Assembly: GCA_030426805.1 (NCBI GenBank)
Contig: JAUHXU010000003.1
Span: forward strand, 310,001 to 374,000
DNA length: 64,000 nucleotides
From: a bacterium
Lineage (GTDB): Bacteria; Planctomycetota; JAFGQW01
Direction of reading: 5' to 3'
Part shown: piece by piece, positions 16,312 to 23,817 of the stretch
Position numbering within the stretch: the stretch's first letter is position 1
Layout of the letters: each line of letters begins with the position of its first letter
Program-made: the position numbers and the translations under genes
Notes under the pieces: model-generated
Seen by the model: only the letters and a program-made list of their open reading frames with translations
The model's database searches: none
Told to the model about the DNA's origin: nothing

Positions 16312-17337
16312 TCAGCCGCGCGAGCCCCACGCGAGTTTGAGCGCCATCCGCGCGACCGAGAACGGGTGCGGCGTCCACCGGCGCACGTCGTAGGGATCGC
16401 CCTGCGGGCGGTTCGGCTCGAGCCCACGCGACCCGGCGCACCGAAAGCCGGTCGCGACGAGATGCTCCCGGATCGCCGGGGAGAAGTCCTCGGCACCACC
16501 GTTGGGGTAGGCGAACGCAGTGACGTCCGCCCCGATCTCGGCCTCGATCGCGGCCTTGCCGTCGTCGATCTCCCGGCGCGCCTGTTCGATCGGAATGCGC
16601 GTGAGGATCGGGTGCGTGACGGTGTGCGCGCCGATCGCGAAGCCGCGTCGTGCCGCGTCGCGCACCTGGTCCCAGGTCATCATCAGGCCGGCGACGTCGC
16701 TGTAATCGTGCACCCCCGCCGCGCGGCGAACGTCCTCGACGGCGAGCCACTTGTCCCCCTCGGGCAGCTTCTTCAGGGCGCGGTGGGTCTGGTCCATCGC
16801 ACGCAGCCGCGACTCGCGCCCGTTCACGCGCAAGTCGAGATCGACGTCGCCGACGCGCAGCGCGACACGCTCGCGCATCGTCGCCTGAAAGACGTAGGTC
16901 ACGCGGTCGTGCCACAGCGGCTCACGCGTCGTCACGGGTTCGGTCACGACGAAGATCGTCGCGGGCAGCCCGTACTTCTCGAGGATCGGCAACGCGACGT
17001 CGTAGTTGTCGCGATACCCGTCGTCGAACGTGATCGCGATCGCGTCGGCGACCGGCTCGCCGGCCTGCGCCCGCGCGACGAGATCCTCGAACGGGAGCAC
17101 GCGATAGTGGTGCGCGAGAAAGCGGCACTGCGCCTCGAACTCCGACGGTCGGATCCCGAAGAACAAGCCGCTCGGCTCCATGACCCGGTGGTAGGCGAAG
17201 ACGTTGTAGGGGCGGCCCCGCGCCGGATCGTTCTCCCCGCGCCGAATCCACCGGATCGCACCCGACCCGAGTGCGGCGAGCGCGATGCAGTCCTTCGCTG
17301 CGATCGCGGCCGGCTCGTACCAGTCGCCCCGGGCCAC
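16312..17337 (-). CDS. Polysaccharide deacetylase (NodB-like, CE4)
   Basis: 341 residues from GTG. The NodB homology domain shows motif 1 'AITFDDGYRDN' (about 101-111), the zinc-binding H-x3-H motif 'GAHTVTHPILTR' (about 232-243) and motif 3 'AFAYPNGGAEDFS'. These enzymes remove acetyl groups from N-acetylated sugars, using a metal held by Asp and two His. The GTG start lies two bases after the carbamoyltransferase stop, so this is the last gene of a three-gene minus-strand operon with the carbamoyltransferase and CDP-alcohol transferase. No signal peptide is visible, so it may act on a cytoplasmic or lipid-linked glycan intermediate. Confidence 0.9.
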   Translation of the reverse strand: MARGDWYEPAAIAAKDCIALAALGSGAIRWIRRGENDPARGRPYNVFAYHRVMEPSGLFFGIRPSEFEAQCRFLAHHYRVLPFEDLVARAQAGEPVADAIAITFDDGYRDNYDVALPILEKYGLPATIFVVTEPVTTREPLWHDRVTYVFQATMRERVALRVGDVDLDLRVNGRESRLRAMDQTHRALKKLPEGDKWLAVEDVRRAAGVHDYSDVAGLMMTWDQVRDAARRGFAIGAHTVTHPILTRIPIEQARREIDDGKAAIEAEIGADVTAFAYPNGGAEDFSPAIREHLVATGFRCAGSRGLEPNRPQGDPYDVRRWTPHPFSVARMALKLAWGSRG

Positions 17338-17339
17338 GG

Positions 17340-19064
17340 CTAGCGGGCGGTCTCCTCGACCGCGGCCGACTCGACGGCCTGCGCGTCGGCAGCGACGAGG
17401 AAGTCGTCGAGGACGAGGTAGGGAAGCCGGCCGAGGCGAAACGCGCGGATCGCGTCGTCGGGCGTCTTGACGATCGGCTCCTCGTGCATGTTGAAGCTCG
17501 TGTTGATCACGGTCGGAATGCCGGTGCGCGCGTGGTAGGCGGCGAGCAGTCCGTGGAAGCCGGGGTTGCGGTCCGGGTGAATCAACTGCGGGCGCGCGGT
17601 GCCGTCGACGTGCACCGCTGCCGGACTCGTCTTCTTCATGTAGTCCGTGCAGTCGAACGTGATCGTCATGAACTCGGCGGTGTGGGATGCCCCCTCGTGG
17701 CCGATGTAGCATCGCGATGCATGGTCGATCAGCGTCGCCGGCGCGAACGGCATGAACTCGCTGCGCTGCAGCCGGCGATTCAACCAATCGTTCACGGTCG
17801 GGTCGACCGCGGGGTAGAGGATCGAACGGTTGCCGAGTGCACGCGGACCGTACTCCATCGCACCGGCGCACCGGGCGACGACGTGGTTCGAAGCCAGCAG
17901 TTCCGCGATCCGCTCCGACGGGTCGGCCATGCGCTCGTAGCGAAGGCCGCTGCGCTCGAGCGCGGCGACGATGTCCGCCTCCGGTGTCGGCGGCGCGAGG
18001 AACGCGTTGTCGAGCCGGAACGGGCGGACGCGGCCGCGGCGCGCGAGCGCCGCGAGCGCAGCACCGACGCCGGTGCCGCCGTCCCCCATCGCCGGGTGGA
18101 CGTAGACCGACTCGACCTCGGGAATCTCGTAGATGCGCTGGTTGAGCTTCACGTTCGCGAACACGCCGCCCGCGAGTGCGACGCGCCGCCGACCGGTCTT
18201 CGCGACCCAGTGCGCGACGAAGTCGCGGACGACGATCTCGAGCGCCGCCTGCGCCGCCGCCGAGACCTGCTCGCGCGTGTAGCGCTCGGCGAGGCCGCGG
18301 GTGAAGCGGTTGTCGAACGCGCAGCGACAGCGGAAGTCGCCGTCGCTTCGGTCGAACCGATCGAGGAACTCGGGGAGCACGTCGTTCGGGTCGGCGTACG
18401 CCGCGAGCCCCACCACCTTGCCCTCGTGCCGCTGTGGCGTGAATCCCAGCGCCTGCGTCACGCCGGCGTAGAACATCCCGAGGCTGTGCGGGAACGCGAC
18501 GTTCTTGATCCGCTCGAGCCCGGTCGACGCATTGGCGAGGCTCACGCTGCCCGCGAGCCCGGAGCCGTACCAGTCGACCGTGACGACGAGCGCATCCTCG
18601 TAGCCCGACGTGTAGAACGCCGACGCCGCGTGCGCCTCGTGGTGCTCGATGATCTCCTTCTTGCCGCCCAGGCCGAGCGCCGCGAGTTCACGATCCAGCT
18701 CGTTGTGAAAGCGCCGGTGCGCGGCGATCGCACGCTTCGTCCACAGGCCGTGTCGGGCGACGTGCGTCCACTTGCTGCGCCACGGTTGACCGCACGCGAG
18801 CGTCGGGCCGAGGTCGCGCAACCAGGCTGCCGCGATCTGCCGCCCCTCGCGCAGCCACGGGCTGAACGGGTAGGCGACGACGTCGATCGCCGACGGGTCG
18901 ACGTCCGCGCGGTCGAGAATTTCGGCGACGGCGCGCCCCGGAAACCCGGCGTGCATCTTCTGCCGAGAGATGCGCTCCTCGCCCATCGCGTAGCGGAGTT
19001 CGCCGTCGACGAACAGCGCGGCGTGACAGTCGTTGTCCAGCGCCGAGATTCCGAGGACGTTCAC
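17340..19064 (-). CDS. NodU/CmcH family carbamoyltransferase
   Basis: 574 residues starting VNVLGISALDNDCHAALFVD at a GTG whose last bases overlap the upstream stop (GTGA). The N-terminal Kae1-like half has 'EHHEAHAASAFYTSGY', with the metal-binding HxxxH His residues, and 'VVTVDWYGSG'. The C-terminal half has 'EYGPRALGNRSILY', 'LNRRLQRSEFMPFAPA' and 'PTVINTSFNMHEEPIVKT', all typical. These enzymes transfer a carbamoyl group from carbamoyl phosphate to a sugar or antibiotic hydroxyl, usually through carbamoyl-AMP. In this operon a cell-surface glycan is the likely acceptor (inference from neighbours). Confidence 0.94.
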   Translation of the reverse strand: MNVLGISALDNDCHAALFVDGELRYAMGEERISRQKMHAGFPGRAVAEILDRADVDPSAIDVVAYPFSPWLREGRQIAAAWLRDLGPTLACGQPWRSKWTHVARHGLWTKRAIAAHRRFHNELDRELAALGLGGKKEIIEHHEAHAASAFYTSGYEDALVVTVDWYGSGLAGSVSLANASTGLERIKNVAFPHSLGMFYAGVTQALGFTPQRHEGKVVGLAAYADPNDVLPEFLDRFDRSDGDFRCRCAFDNRFTRGLAERYTREQVSAAAQAALEIVVRDFVAHWVAKTGRRRVALAGGVFANVKLNQRIYEIPEVESVYVHPAMGDGGTGVGAALAALARRGRVRPFRLDNAFLAPPTPEADIVAALERSGLRYERMADPSERIAELLASNHVVARCAGAMEYGPRALGNRSILYPAVDPTVNDWLNRRLQRSEFMPFAPATLIDHASRCYIGHEGASHTAEFMTITFDCTDYMKKTSPAAVHVDGTARPQLIHPDRNPGFHGLLAAYHARTGIPTVINTSFNMHEEPIVKTPDDAIRAFRLGRLPYLVLDDFLVAADAQAVESAAVEETAR

Positions 19065-20041
19065 GGCCGGCGCCCCTCGACGCGATCCCGCAACTGCGCG
19101 ACGCGATCGAGCATGCGGGTCGAGAACAGATCGGCGCACACGTGATCGATGCAGTTGAGCGGCAACACCACCGCGTAGCCGAGGAACAAGAACATCGTGG
19201 CGCTCGTCCACGCGGGCCATGCCGCCGGCATCGGAAGCAGGAGGTCGACGAGCGCGGCGACGAAGAACAGAACGAGGTAGAAGTCGAAGTTGAGCACCAG
19301 TTCGCGAACGACGCCCAGGCGGGACGGCCGCGCCGGCGCTGGTTCCGATGCCGGCGACGCCGAGGACCCAGCCGACTCGACCGCGGGACGCGCTTCGTCG
19401 AGCCGACGGATCGCCGGCTCGTCGCGATCGACGAGGAACTTGCTGCAGAAGATCTGGTAGTGCACGTCCGACGCGATCTTCGAGAACAGGATCGCGAGCG
19501 TCGGTGCGAGCGCGACGAAGAACGGCCACATTGCACCGATCTCCCGCGACAACCCGTAGCCGAGCGCGAGGAACATCGCCGACTTCACCGCGACGTGCGC
19601 CATGTAGTCGTAGTAGGCGGCCTTCAGGTGACTCAGGCCGTGGTAGCGCGCCAACTCGCCGTCGACACAGTCGAACAGGTAGTAGGTCTCGAGCAGGAAG
19701 AAGCCGACGACGGTCCACACCCCGCCGAACATCAGCATCGCGGAGCCGACGAGCCCGTTGACGAGCATCAGCGCACTCGCGACGTTCGGGTGCCAGCCGC
19801 GCGCGAGGAAGAAGCGCGTGATGAAAATCGAGATGCGCGACCCGTAGAGCTTGCCCGTCAGGTCGTTGCGATGCTCGACCGGGCTCTGCACGAGTCGCCG
19901 CAACTCGGCGATCGACTCGACGCGAGCGGGCATGGATTCGGCGGGTTCCGAAATGGGTCCGTCTTCCCTCCGCCCGGGGTGGGGCCGGTGGCGCGTGGCG
20001 GCGGGCGCCGCGGTGCCACCCGTGCGCGGCTTTCCGACCAC
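19061..20041 (-). CDS. CDP-alcohol phosphatidyltransferase-like membrane protein
   Basis: 326 residues. The family signature appears as 'DGELARYHGLSHLKAAYYDY' followed by MAH. Compared with DG-x2-AR-x8-G-x3-D-x3-D, the Gly is Ala and the last Asp is His. Membrane helices lie around 100-135, 165-185, 250-275 and 285-305. Such proteins move a phospho-alcohol from a CDP-linked donor to an acceptor alcohol. GTG at 20041 has a good ribosome site (GAGAGGA); ATG at 19933 is an alternative that removes a low-complexity Pro/Arg-rich N-terminus. It is the first gene of the operon with the carbamoyltransferase and deacetylase. The altered last Asp makes activity uncertain. Confidence 0.8.
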   Translation of the reverse strand: MVGKPRTGGTAAPAATRHRPHPGRREDGPISEPAESMPARVESIAELRRLVQSPVEHRNDLTGKLYGSRISIFITRFFLARGWHPNVASALMLVNGLVGSAMLMFGGVWTVVGFFLLETYYLFDCVDGELARYHGLSHLKAAYYDYMAHVAVKSAMFLALGYGLSREIGAMWPFFVALAPTLAILFSKIASDVHYQIFCSKFLVDRDEPAIRRLDEARPAVESAGSSASPASEPAPARPSRLGVVRELVLNFDFYLVLFFVAALVDLLLPMPAAWPAWTSATMFLFLGYAVVLPLNCIDHVCADLFSTRMLDRVAQLRDRVEGRRP

Positions 20042-20299
20042 TGCCGCATCCTCTCCGGGCCAACCCCGAGTGTCACATTTCGGCCGTCTCTCGGCAAGTC
20101 CGCCCCGGCGCCGACTGCCTCCCTCTCCTATCGGAACGAAGCCGCTCGGACGCGACCCCGGATCCCGGGGCGGTTGACGCGCGCCGGTCGCGGGACGATG
20201 TTTCAGACTGAGCCGAGCAGACGCCGATAGGGATCACCGGACGGTCCGGCCCTCCCGGCCGGTCGGCCCAGACAACTCGCGAACCCCGGGGAGACGACG
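20042..20299. other. Divergent intergenic region before the ClpP-like gene
   Basis: 258 bases between the divergent CDP-alcohol transferase and ClpP-like genes. It must contain two promoters, but I see no convincing -35/-10 pairs, repeats or structured RNA. Confidence 0.4.
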
Positions 20300-20911
20300 A
20301 TGCAGCGATCCGAAACGACGGCCCAGCACCTGGCCGACGCGGCCAAGGACGAGAGCAAGGGTGGCGGCGCCTGGATGAGCAAGGCGCTGATGGAGAGCCG
20401 GACGATCATCGCCGGCAAGCAGGTCACCGACAGCCTCGCGCAAGACGTCATCACCCGTCTGCTCGTGCTCGAACAGAACGACCCGAAGGCCCCGATCCAC
20501 GTCTACGTGAACTCGCCGGGCGGTTCGGCCGACTCGGGCTTCGCGATGTACGACATGATGAAGTTCGTGTCGTGCCCGGTCGTCACGGTCGCGACCGGCC
20601 TCTGTGCGAGCGCCGGCGTCACGATCTTCATGGGCGGCGACAAGGGCAAGAAATTCGCAACGCCGAACGCGCGCTTCCTGTTGCACCAGCCGTCCACCGG
20701 CGCGATGGGCCAGGCGAGCGACCTCGAGATCACGGCCAAGGAGATCCTCCGCATCCGGGAGGTCTACGCGGAGATCGTCGAGCACGAGACCGGCATCGCG
20801 AAGGCGAAGATGATCGAGGACGCGTCGCGCGACTACTGGCTCTCGGCCAAGGCAGCGCTCGACTACGGCCTGATCGACGGCATCATCGATTCTCGTTCCG
20901 ATCTGAAGTAA
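20300..20911 (+). CDS. ClpP-family serine protease subunit
   Basis: 203 residues, the usual ClpP length. 'PIHVYVNSPGGSADSGFAMY' is the oxyanion region; 'GLCASAGVTIFMGGDKGKKF' holds the nucleophile Ser; 'ARFLLHQPSTGAMGQASDLE' holds the catalytic His; and 'SRDYWLSAKAALDYGLID' holds the Asp region. The family normally reads G-x-AAS-M-(A/G); here it is G-L-CAS-A-G, a small variation around an intact Ser. The protein would form a tetradecameric chamber fed by Clp ATPases. No ClpX or ClpA gene is adjacent. GGGGAG six bases upstream supports the ATG. It may be a secondary ClpP paralogue. Confidence 0.9.
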   Translation: MQRSETTAQHLADAAKDESKGGGAWMSKALMESRTIIAGKQVTDSLAQDVITRLLVLEQNDPKAPIHVYVNSPGGSADSGFAMYDMMKFVSCPVVTVATGLCASAGVTIFMGGDKGKKFATPNARFLLHQPSTGAMGQASDLEITAKEILRIREVYAEIVEHETGIAKAKMIEDASRDYWLSAKAALDYGLIDGIIDSRSDLK

Positions 20912-20959
20912 CCGCCTCCGTCCACCGCGGATTCGCCTGACACCCGCATGGATCGAGGC

Positions 20960-20965
20960 TACCCT
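20960..20965 (+). promoter_or_regulatory. Candidate -10 element placed for a leaderless ribBA transcript
   Basis: TACCCT ends six bases before the ribBA ATG, and no Shine-Dalgarno is present. The arrangement resembles that before 49513 and 61615. Confidence 0.3.
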
Positions 20966-20971
20966 TGATCC

Positions 20972-22219
20972 ATGCGTTCCCCGTTCAGCCCGATCCCCGA
21001 AATCCTCGACGAACTGCGCGCCGGCCGCCCGATCGTCCTCGTGGACCACGAGGATCGAGAGAACGAGGGCGACCTCGTCATCGCGGCCGAGAAGACCACG
21101 CCCGACGCGATCAACTTCATGATCACGCACGCGCGGGGGCTCGTGTGCATCGCGATCGAAGAGGGGCTCGCGGATCACCTCGCGCTGCCGCCGCAGTGCG
21201 AGCGAAACACCGCGAACCTCGGCACCGCGTTCACGGTGTCCGTCGACGCGCGCGAGGGCACGACGACCGGCGTGTCGTCGTCGGACCGCGCGCGCACGAT
21301 TCGCCAGATCATCGACCCGTCGTGCACCGCGGACGACCTGCTCCGCCCGGGGCACATCCACCCGCTTCGCGCGCGCGACGGCGGCGTGCTCGTGCGACCC
21401 GGACAGACCGAAGGATCGGTCGATCTCGCGCGCCTCGCGGGGCTGCACCCGTCGGGCGTCATCTGCGAGGTGATGAACGAAGACGGCACGATGGCACGCG
21501 TCCCGCAGCTGGAGACGTTCATCGAGCGACACGGGCTCAAGATGTGCGCGGTCGATCAGCTCATCCGCTACCGGATCGAAAACGACGACGGCAACGTCCG
21601 CCACGACGTCACCGTGCAACTGCCGTTGCCGGAAGGCCAATTCCGCGCGCACGTGTTCAGCTCGAAGGTCGACCCCGCCGAGCACGTCGCGACGACGCTC
21701 GGCATCGATGCGAACACCGACGAGCCGGCGCCGCCGATCGAAGAGCCGGTGCTCGTGCGGCTGCATTCGGAGTGCCTCACCGGCGACGTCTTCGGGAGCC
21801 TGCGCTGCGACTGCGGGCTGCAGAAACAGTACGCGCTCGATGCGATCGCGAAGGAGGGGCGCGGCGTGCTGCTCTACCTCCGGCAAGAGGGACGCGGCAT
21901 CGGGCTGACGAACAAGATGCGCGCCTACCGGCTCCAGGAGCACGGCTACGACACGGTCGAAGCCAACGAACGGCTGGGCTTCCCGCCCGACGCACGCAAC
22001 TACGGCATGGCCGCTCAGATGCTCCACATGCTCGGCATCCGGCGCGTGCGCCTGATGACGAACAACCCGCGCAAGGCGGCGGCGCTGACGGCCCACGGCG
22101 TCGAGGTGGTCGAGCGCGTGCCGCTGCTCACGCCGTCGACGGCGGAGAACGTCCGCTACCTCGAGACCAAGCGCGACAAGCTCGGCCACGACCTGCCGCC
22201 CCACGAGTCCCGCGGCTAG
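20972..22219 (+). CDS. ribBA: Bifunctional 3,4-dihydroxy-2-butanone-4-phosphate synthase / GTP cyclohydrolase II
   Basis: 415 residues in two fused domains that supply both branches of riboflavin synthesis. The N-terminal RibB domain has 'VDHEDRENEGDLVIAAE' (about 24-40) and 'GHIHPLRARDGGVLVRPGQT'. The C-terminal RibA domain has the zinc site 'GSLRCDCGLQKQYALD', with Cys residues also at 'HSECLTGD', and the GTP/catalytic segment 'LRQEGRGIGLTNKMRAYRLQ'. It ends 'YLETKRDKLGHDLP', typical of GTP cyclohydrolase II. No other rib gene is in the window and no FMN riboswitch is visible upstream. The ATG has no ribosome site and may be read from a leaderless message. Confidence 0.96.
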   Translation: MRSPFSPIPEILDELRAGRPIVLVDHEDRENEGDLVIAAEKTTPDAINFMITHARGLVCIAIEEGLADHLALPPQCERNTANLGTAFTVSVDAREGTTTGVSSSDRARTIRQIIDPSCTADDLLRPGHIHPLRARDGGVLVRPGQTEGSVDLARLAGLHPSGVICEVMNEDGTMARVPQLETFIERHGLKMCAVDQLIRYRIENDDGNVRHDVTVQLPLPEGQFRAHVFSSKVDPAEHVATTLGIDANTDEPAPPIEEPVLVRLHSECLTGDVFGSLRCDCGLQKQYALDAIAKEGRGVLLYLRQEGRGIGLTNKMRAYRLQEHGYDTVEANERLGFPPDARNYGMAAQMLHMLGIRRVRLMTNNPRKAAALTAHGVEVVERVPLLTPSTAENVRYLETKRDKLGHDLPPHESRG

Positions 22220-22324
22220 CCGCGGCCCCGCGGGTCTCGATTCGAGGCCGCAGGCCCTGGACATCTGCCTCCGCACCGGCAGAATCCGGGAAGAACCCCT
22301 CCCGGCACCCGGTCAAAGACGCCC

Positions 22325-22897
22325 ATGACGGACCGCGATCCGACGTCTGACGCCGAAGTGGTCCGCCGCGTCCTCGCCGGCGCCGTCGACGACTTCGAGT
22401 TGCTCGTAGAGCGCTACCAGGACAGGATTTACAACCTCGTCTGGGGCATGGTTCGCGATCCGGGCCAGGCCGAGGACGTGACGCAGGAGGTGTTCGTCAA
22501 GGCGTTCCGCAAGCTGGCGGACTTCGAACAGAAGTCCCGGTTCTACACGTGGATCTACCGCATCGCGATCAACCGCTCGCTCGACTTCATCAAGAGTCGG
22601 GACCGCGCGCGGACGCACGCGGTGGACGTGATCCACGAGATCGAGCCGGCCGCCCCGACGGAATCGACCGATCCGTCGGCCCCGCTTCTGGAGCGTGAGT
22701 TCCTCGAGAAGATGCACGAGGCGCTCGAGGCCGTGCCGCCGAAGTTCCGGGAGATCCTCGTGTTGCGCGAGGTCCAGGGACTCAGCTACGAGGAGATCGC
22801 CGAGGTGCTCGGCTGCTCCAAGGGCACGGTCGAGTCGCGCCTGTTCCGCGCCCGGGCGCGGTTGAAGAGGAAACTGGAAGCCTACTGCCGGGGATGA
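22325..22897 (+). CDS. RpoE-like ECF sigma factor
   Basis: 190 residues, close to RpoE. Region 2 shows 'FELLVERYQDRIYNLVWGMV', 'AEDVTQEVFVKAFRKLADF' and 'TWIYRIAINRSLDFIKSRDR'. Region 4 shows 'PPKFREILVLREVQGLSYEE' and the recognition helix 'GCSKGTVESRLFRARARLKR'. Its stop overlaps the start of an anti-sigma-like membrane protein (ATGA at 22894). The same strand continues without a real gap through a Spy-like protein and two secretion/pilus platform proteins, so all five genes probably form one transcript. Confidence 0.93.
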   Translation: MTDRDPTSDAEVVRRVLAGAVDDFELLVERYQDRIYNLVWGMVRDPGQAEDVTQEVFVKAFRKLADFEQKSRFYTWIYRIAINRSLDFIKSRDRARTHAVDVIHEIEPAAPTESTDPSAPLLEREFLEKMHEALEAVPPKFREILVLREVQGLSYEEIAEVLGCSKGTVESRLFRARARLKRKLEAYCRG

Positions 22898-23433
22898 CGT
22901 CGAACGGCATGGAAGACGAGATTCGACCGATGGACGACCGAGAACGACCGACCGACGACGCGCTGCGTCTCGGCCGCTACCACGACGACGAGGCGACGCC
23001 CGACGAGCGCACGCGGGTCGAGCGCACGCTGGCCGCATCCGAAACGGAGCGCGAGACGCTCGCGTTCTTCGGCGCGCTCGGCGGCGGACTTCGCCACGGG
23101 CGCCCCAGCGGCGCGCCGGCGGGTCTCGGCAGCCGGGTCATGGCGACGATTCGGCGCATCGCCGACGACCATCCGCTGATCCGGCTGCTGCCGTCGATGC
23201 GACGGATCGCGGCGGTCGCGGCTGCGGCGATCCTGATCGTCGGCGCGCTGTGGTGGCTCGGGCGCGACGCGTCGGATTCGATCGGAACGGTCCGCGCCGG
23301 CTGGCAAGCCGTGGCGCGCCCCGACCCGATCGGCCGCGGCACGGCACCCGATCGCTTCTACCTGCCTCGACTCGACGCGCTCTACCGCTTGTCGGGCGAC
23401 CGCCCGGCAACCACCGAGGGAGACGACCGATGA
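22894..23433 (+). CDS. Membrane anti-sigma factor-like protein
   Basis: 179 residues, coupled by overlapping ATGA to the sigma gene before it and the Spy-like gene after it. Residues 1-100 are cytoplasmic, with an early 'LRLGRYHDDEATPDERTRVE' segment resembling the start of zinc-less anti-sigma domains. One membrane helix spans about 108-125 (IAAVAAAAILIVGALWWLG), followed by a short outside tail. No HxxxCxxC zinc motif is present. Inference from order: it holds the adjacent sigma factor until an envelope signal arrives. Confidence 0.7.
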   Translation: MTSNGMEDEIRPMDDRERPTDDALRLGRYHDDEATPDERTRVERTLAASETERETLAFFGALGGGLRHGRPSGAPAGLGSRVMATIRRIADDHPLIRLLPSMRRIAAVAAAAILIVGALWWLGRDASDSIGTVRAGWQAVARPDPIGRGTAPDRFYLPRLDALYRLSGDRPATTEGDDR

Positions 23434-23801
23434 CCAACCTCTCCAAGGCGAAGATGACGCTGGCCGTCGTCTGCGTGCTGTTCTTCGTGCTGGGCGGCGG
23501 CGCCGTGTTCGCCGTGTCGCCGTGGCTCGTCGAGATCGGCGTGTGGCGCCCGATCACACGTGTCGAAACGCAGCCGGACTTCGACGCGAAGCTCGGGCTG
23601 ACGCGCGCGCAGATCGATCAGCGCGAGTCGCTGTATCGCGAGTGGGACGCGGAGCTCAAGAGCATCGACAACGAGATGAAGAAGGGCTACTATCCGCGCA
23701 TTCAGGAGGTCAACAAGCGCTATGCGGACCGTCTGTATCGCGAGATCCTGACGCCGGCGCAGCGCGCGACGCTCGACGAGCTGTCGACCGGCCGCCAGTA
23801 G
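23430..23801 (+). CDS. Spy/CpxP-like small exported or membrane-anchored protein
   Basis: 123 residues. An N-terminal hydrophobic segment at about 9-29 (TLAVVCVLFFVLGGGAVFAV) is a signal anchor. The rest is helical and contains 'LGLTRAQIDQRESLYREWDA' and 'REILTPAQRATLDEL', the paired LTxxQ motifs found in Spy, CpxP and related envelope-stress proteins. Those proteins act as periplasmic chaperones or sensors. Position immediately after a sigma/anti-sigma pair (ATGA overlap) suggests a stress-sensing role for this operon. The family call rests on motif pattern rather than strong similarity. Confidence 0.6.
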   Translation: MTNLSKAKMTLAVVCVLFFVLGGGAVFAVSPWLVEIGVWRPITRVETQPDFDAKLGLTRAQIDQRESLYREWDAELKSIDNEMKKGYYPRIQEVNKRYADRLYREILTPAQRATLDELSTGRQ

Positions 23802-23817
23802 AGAGTAGAGACCGCCC

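Noticed and set aside
17338..17871. N-terminal extension of the polysaccharide deacetylase into the carbamoyltransferase gene
   Set aside because: The extension is an Arg/Pro/His-rich out-of-frame reading of the carbamoyltransferase; the GTG two bases after that gene's stop gives a normal NodB-type protein.
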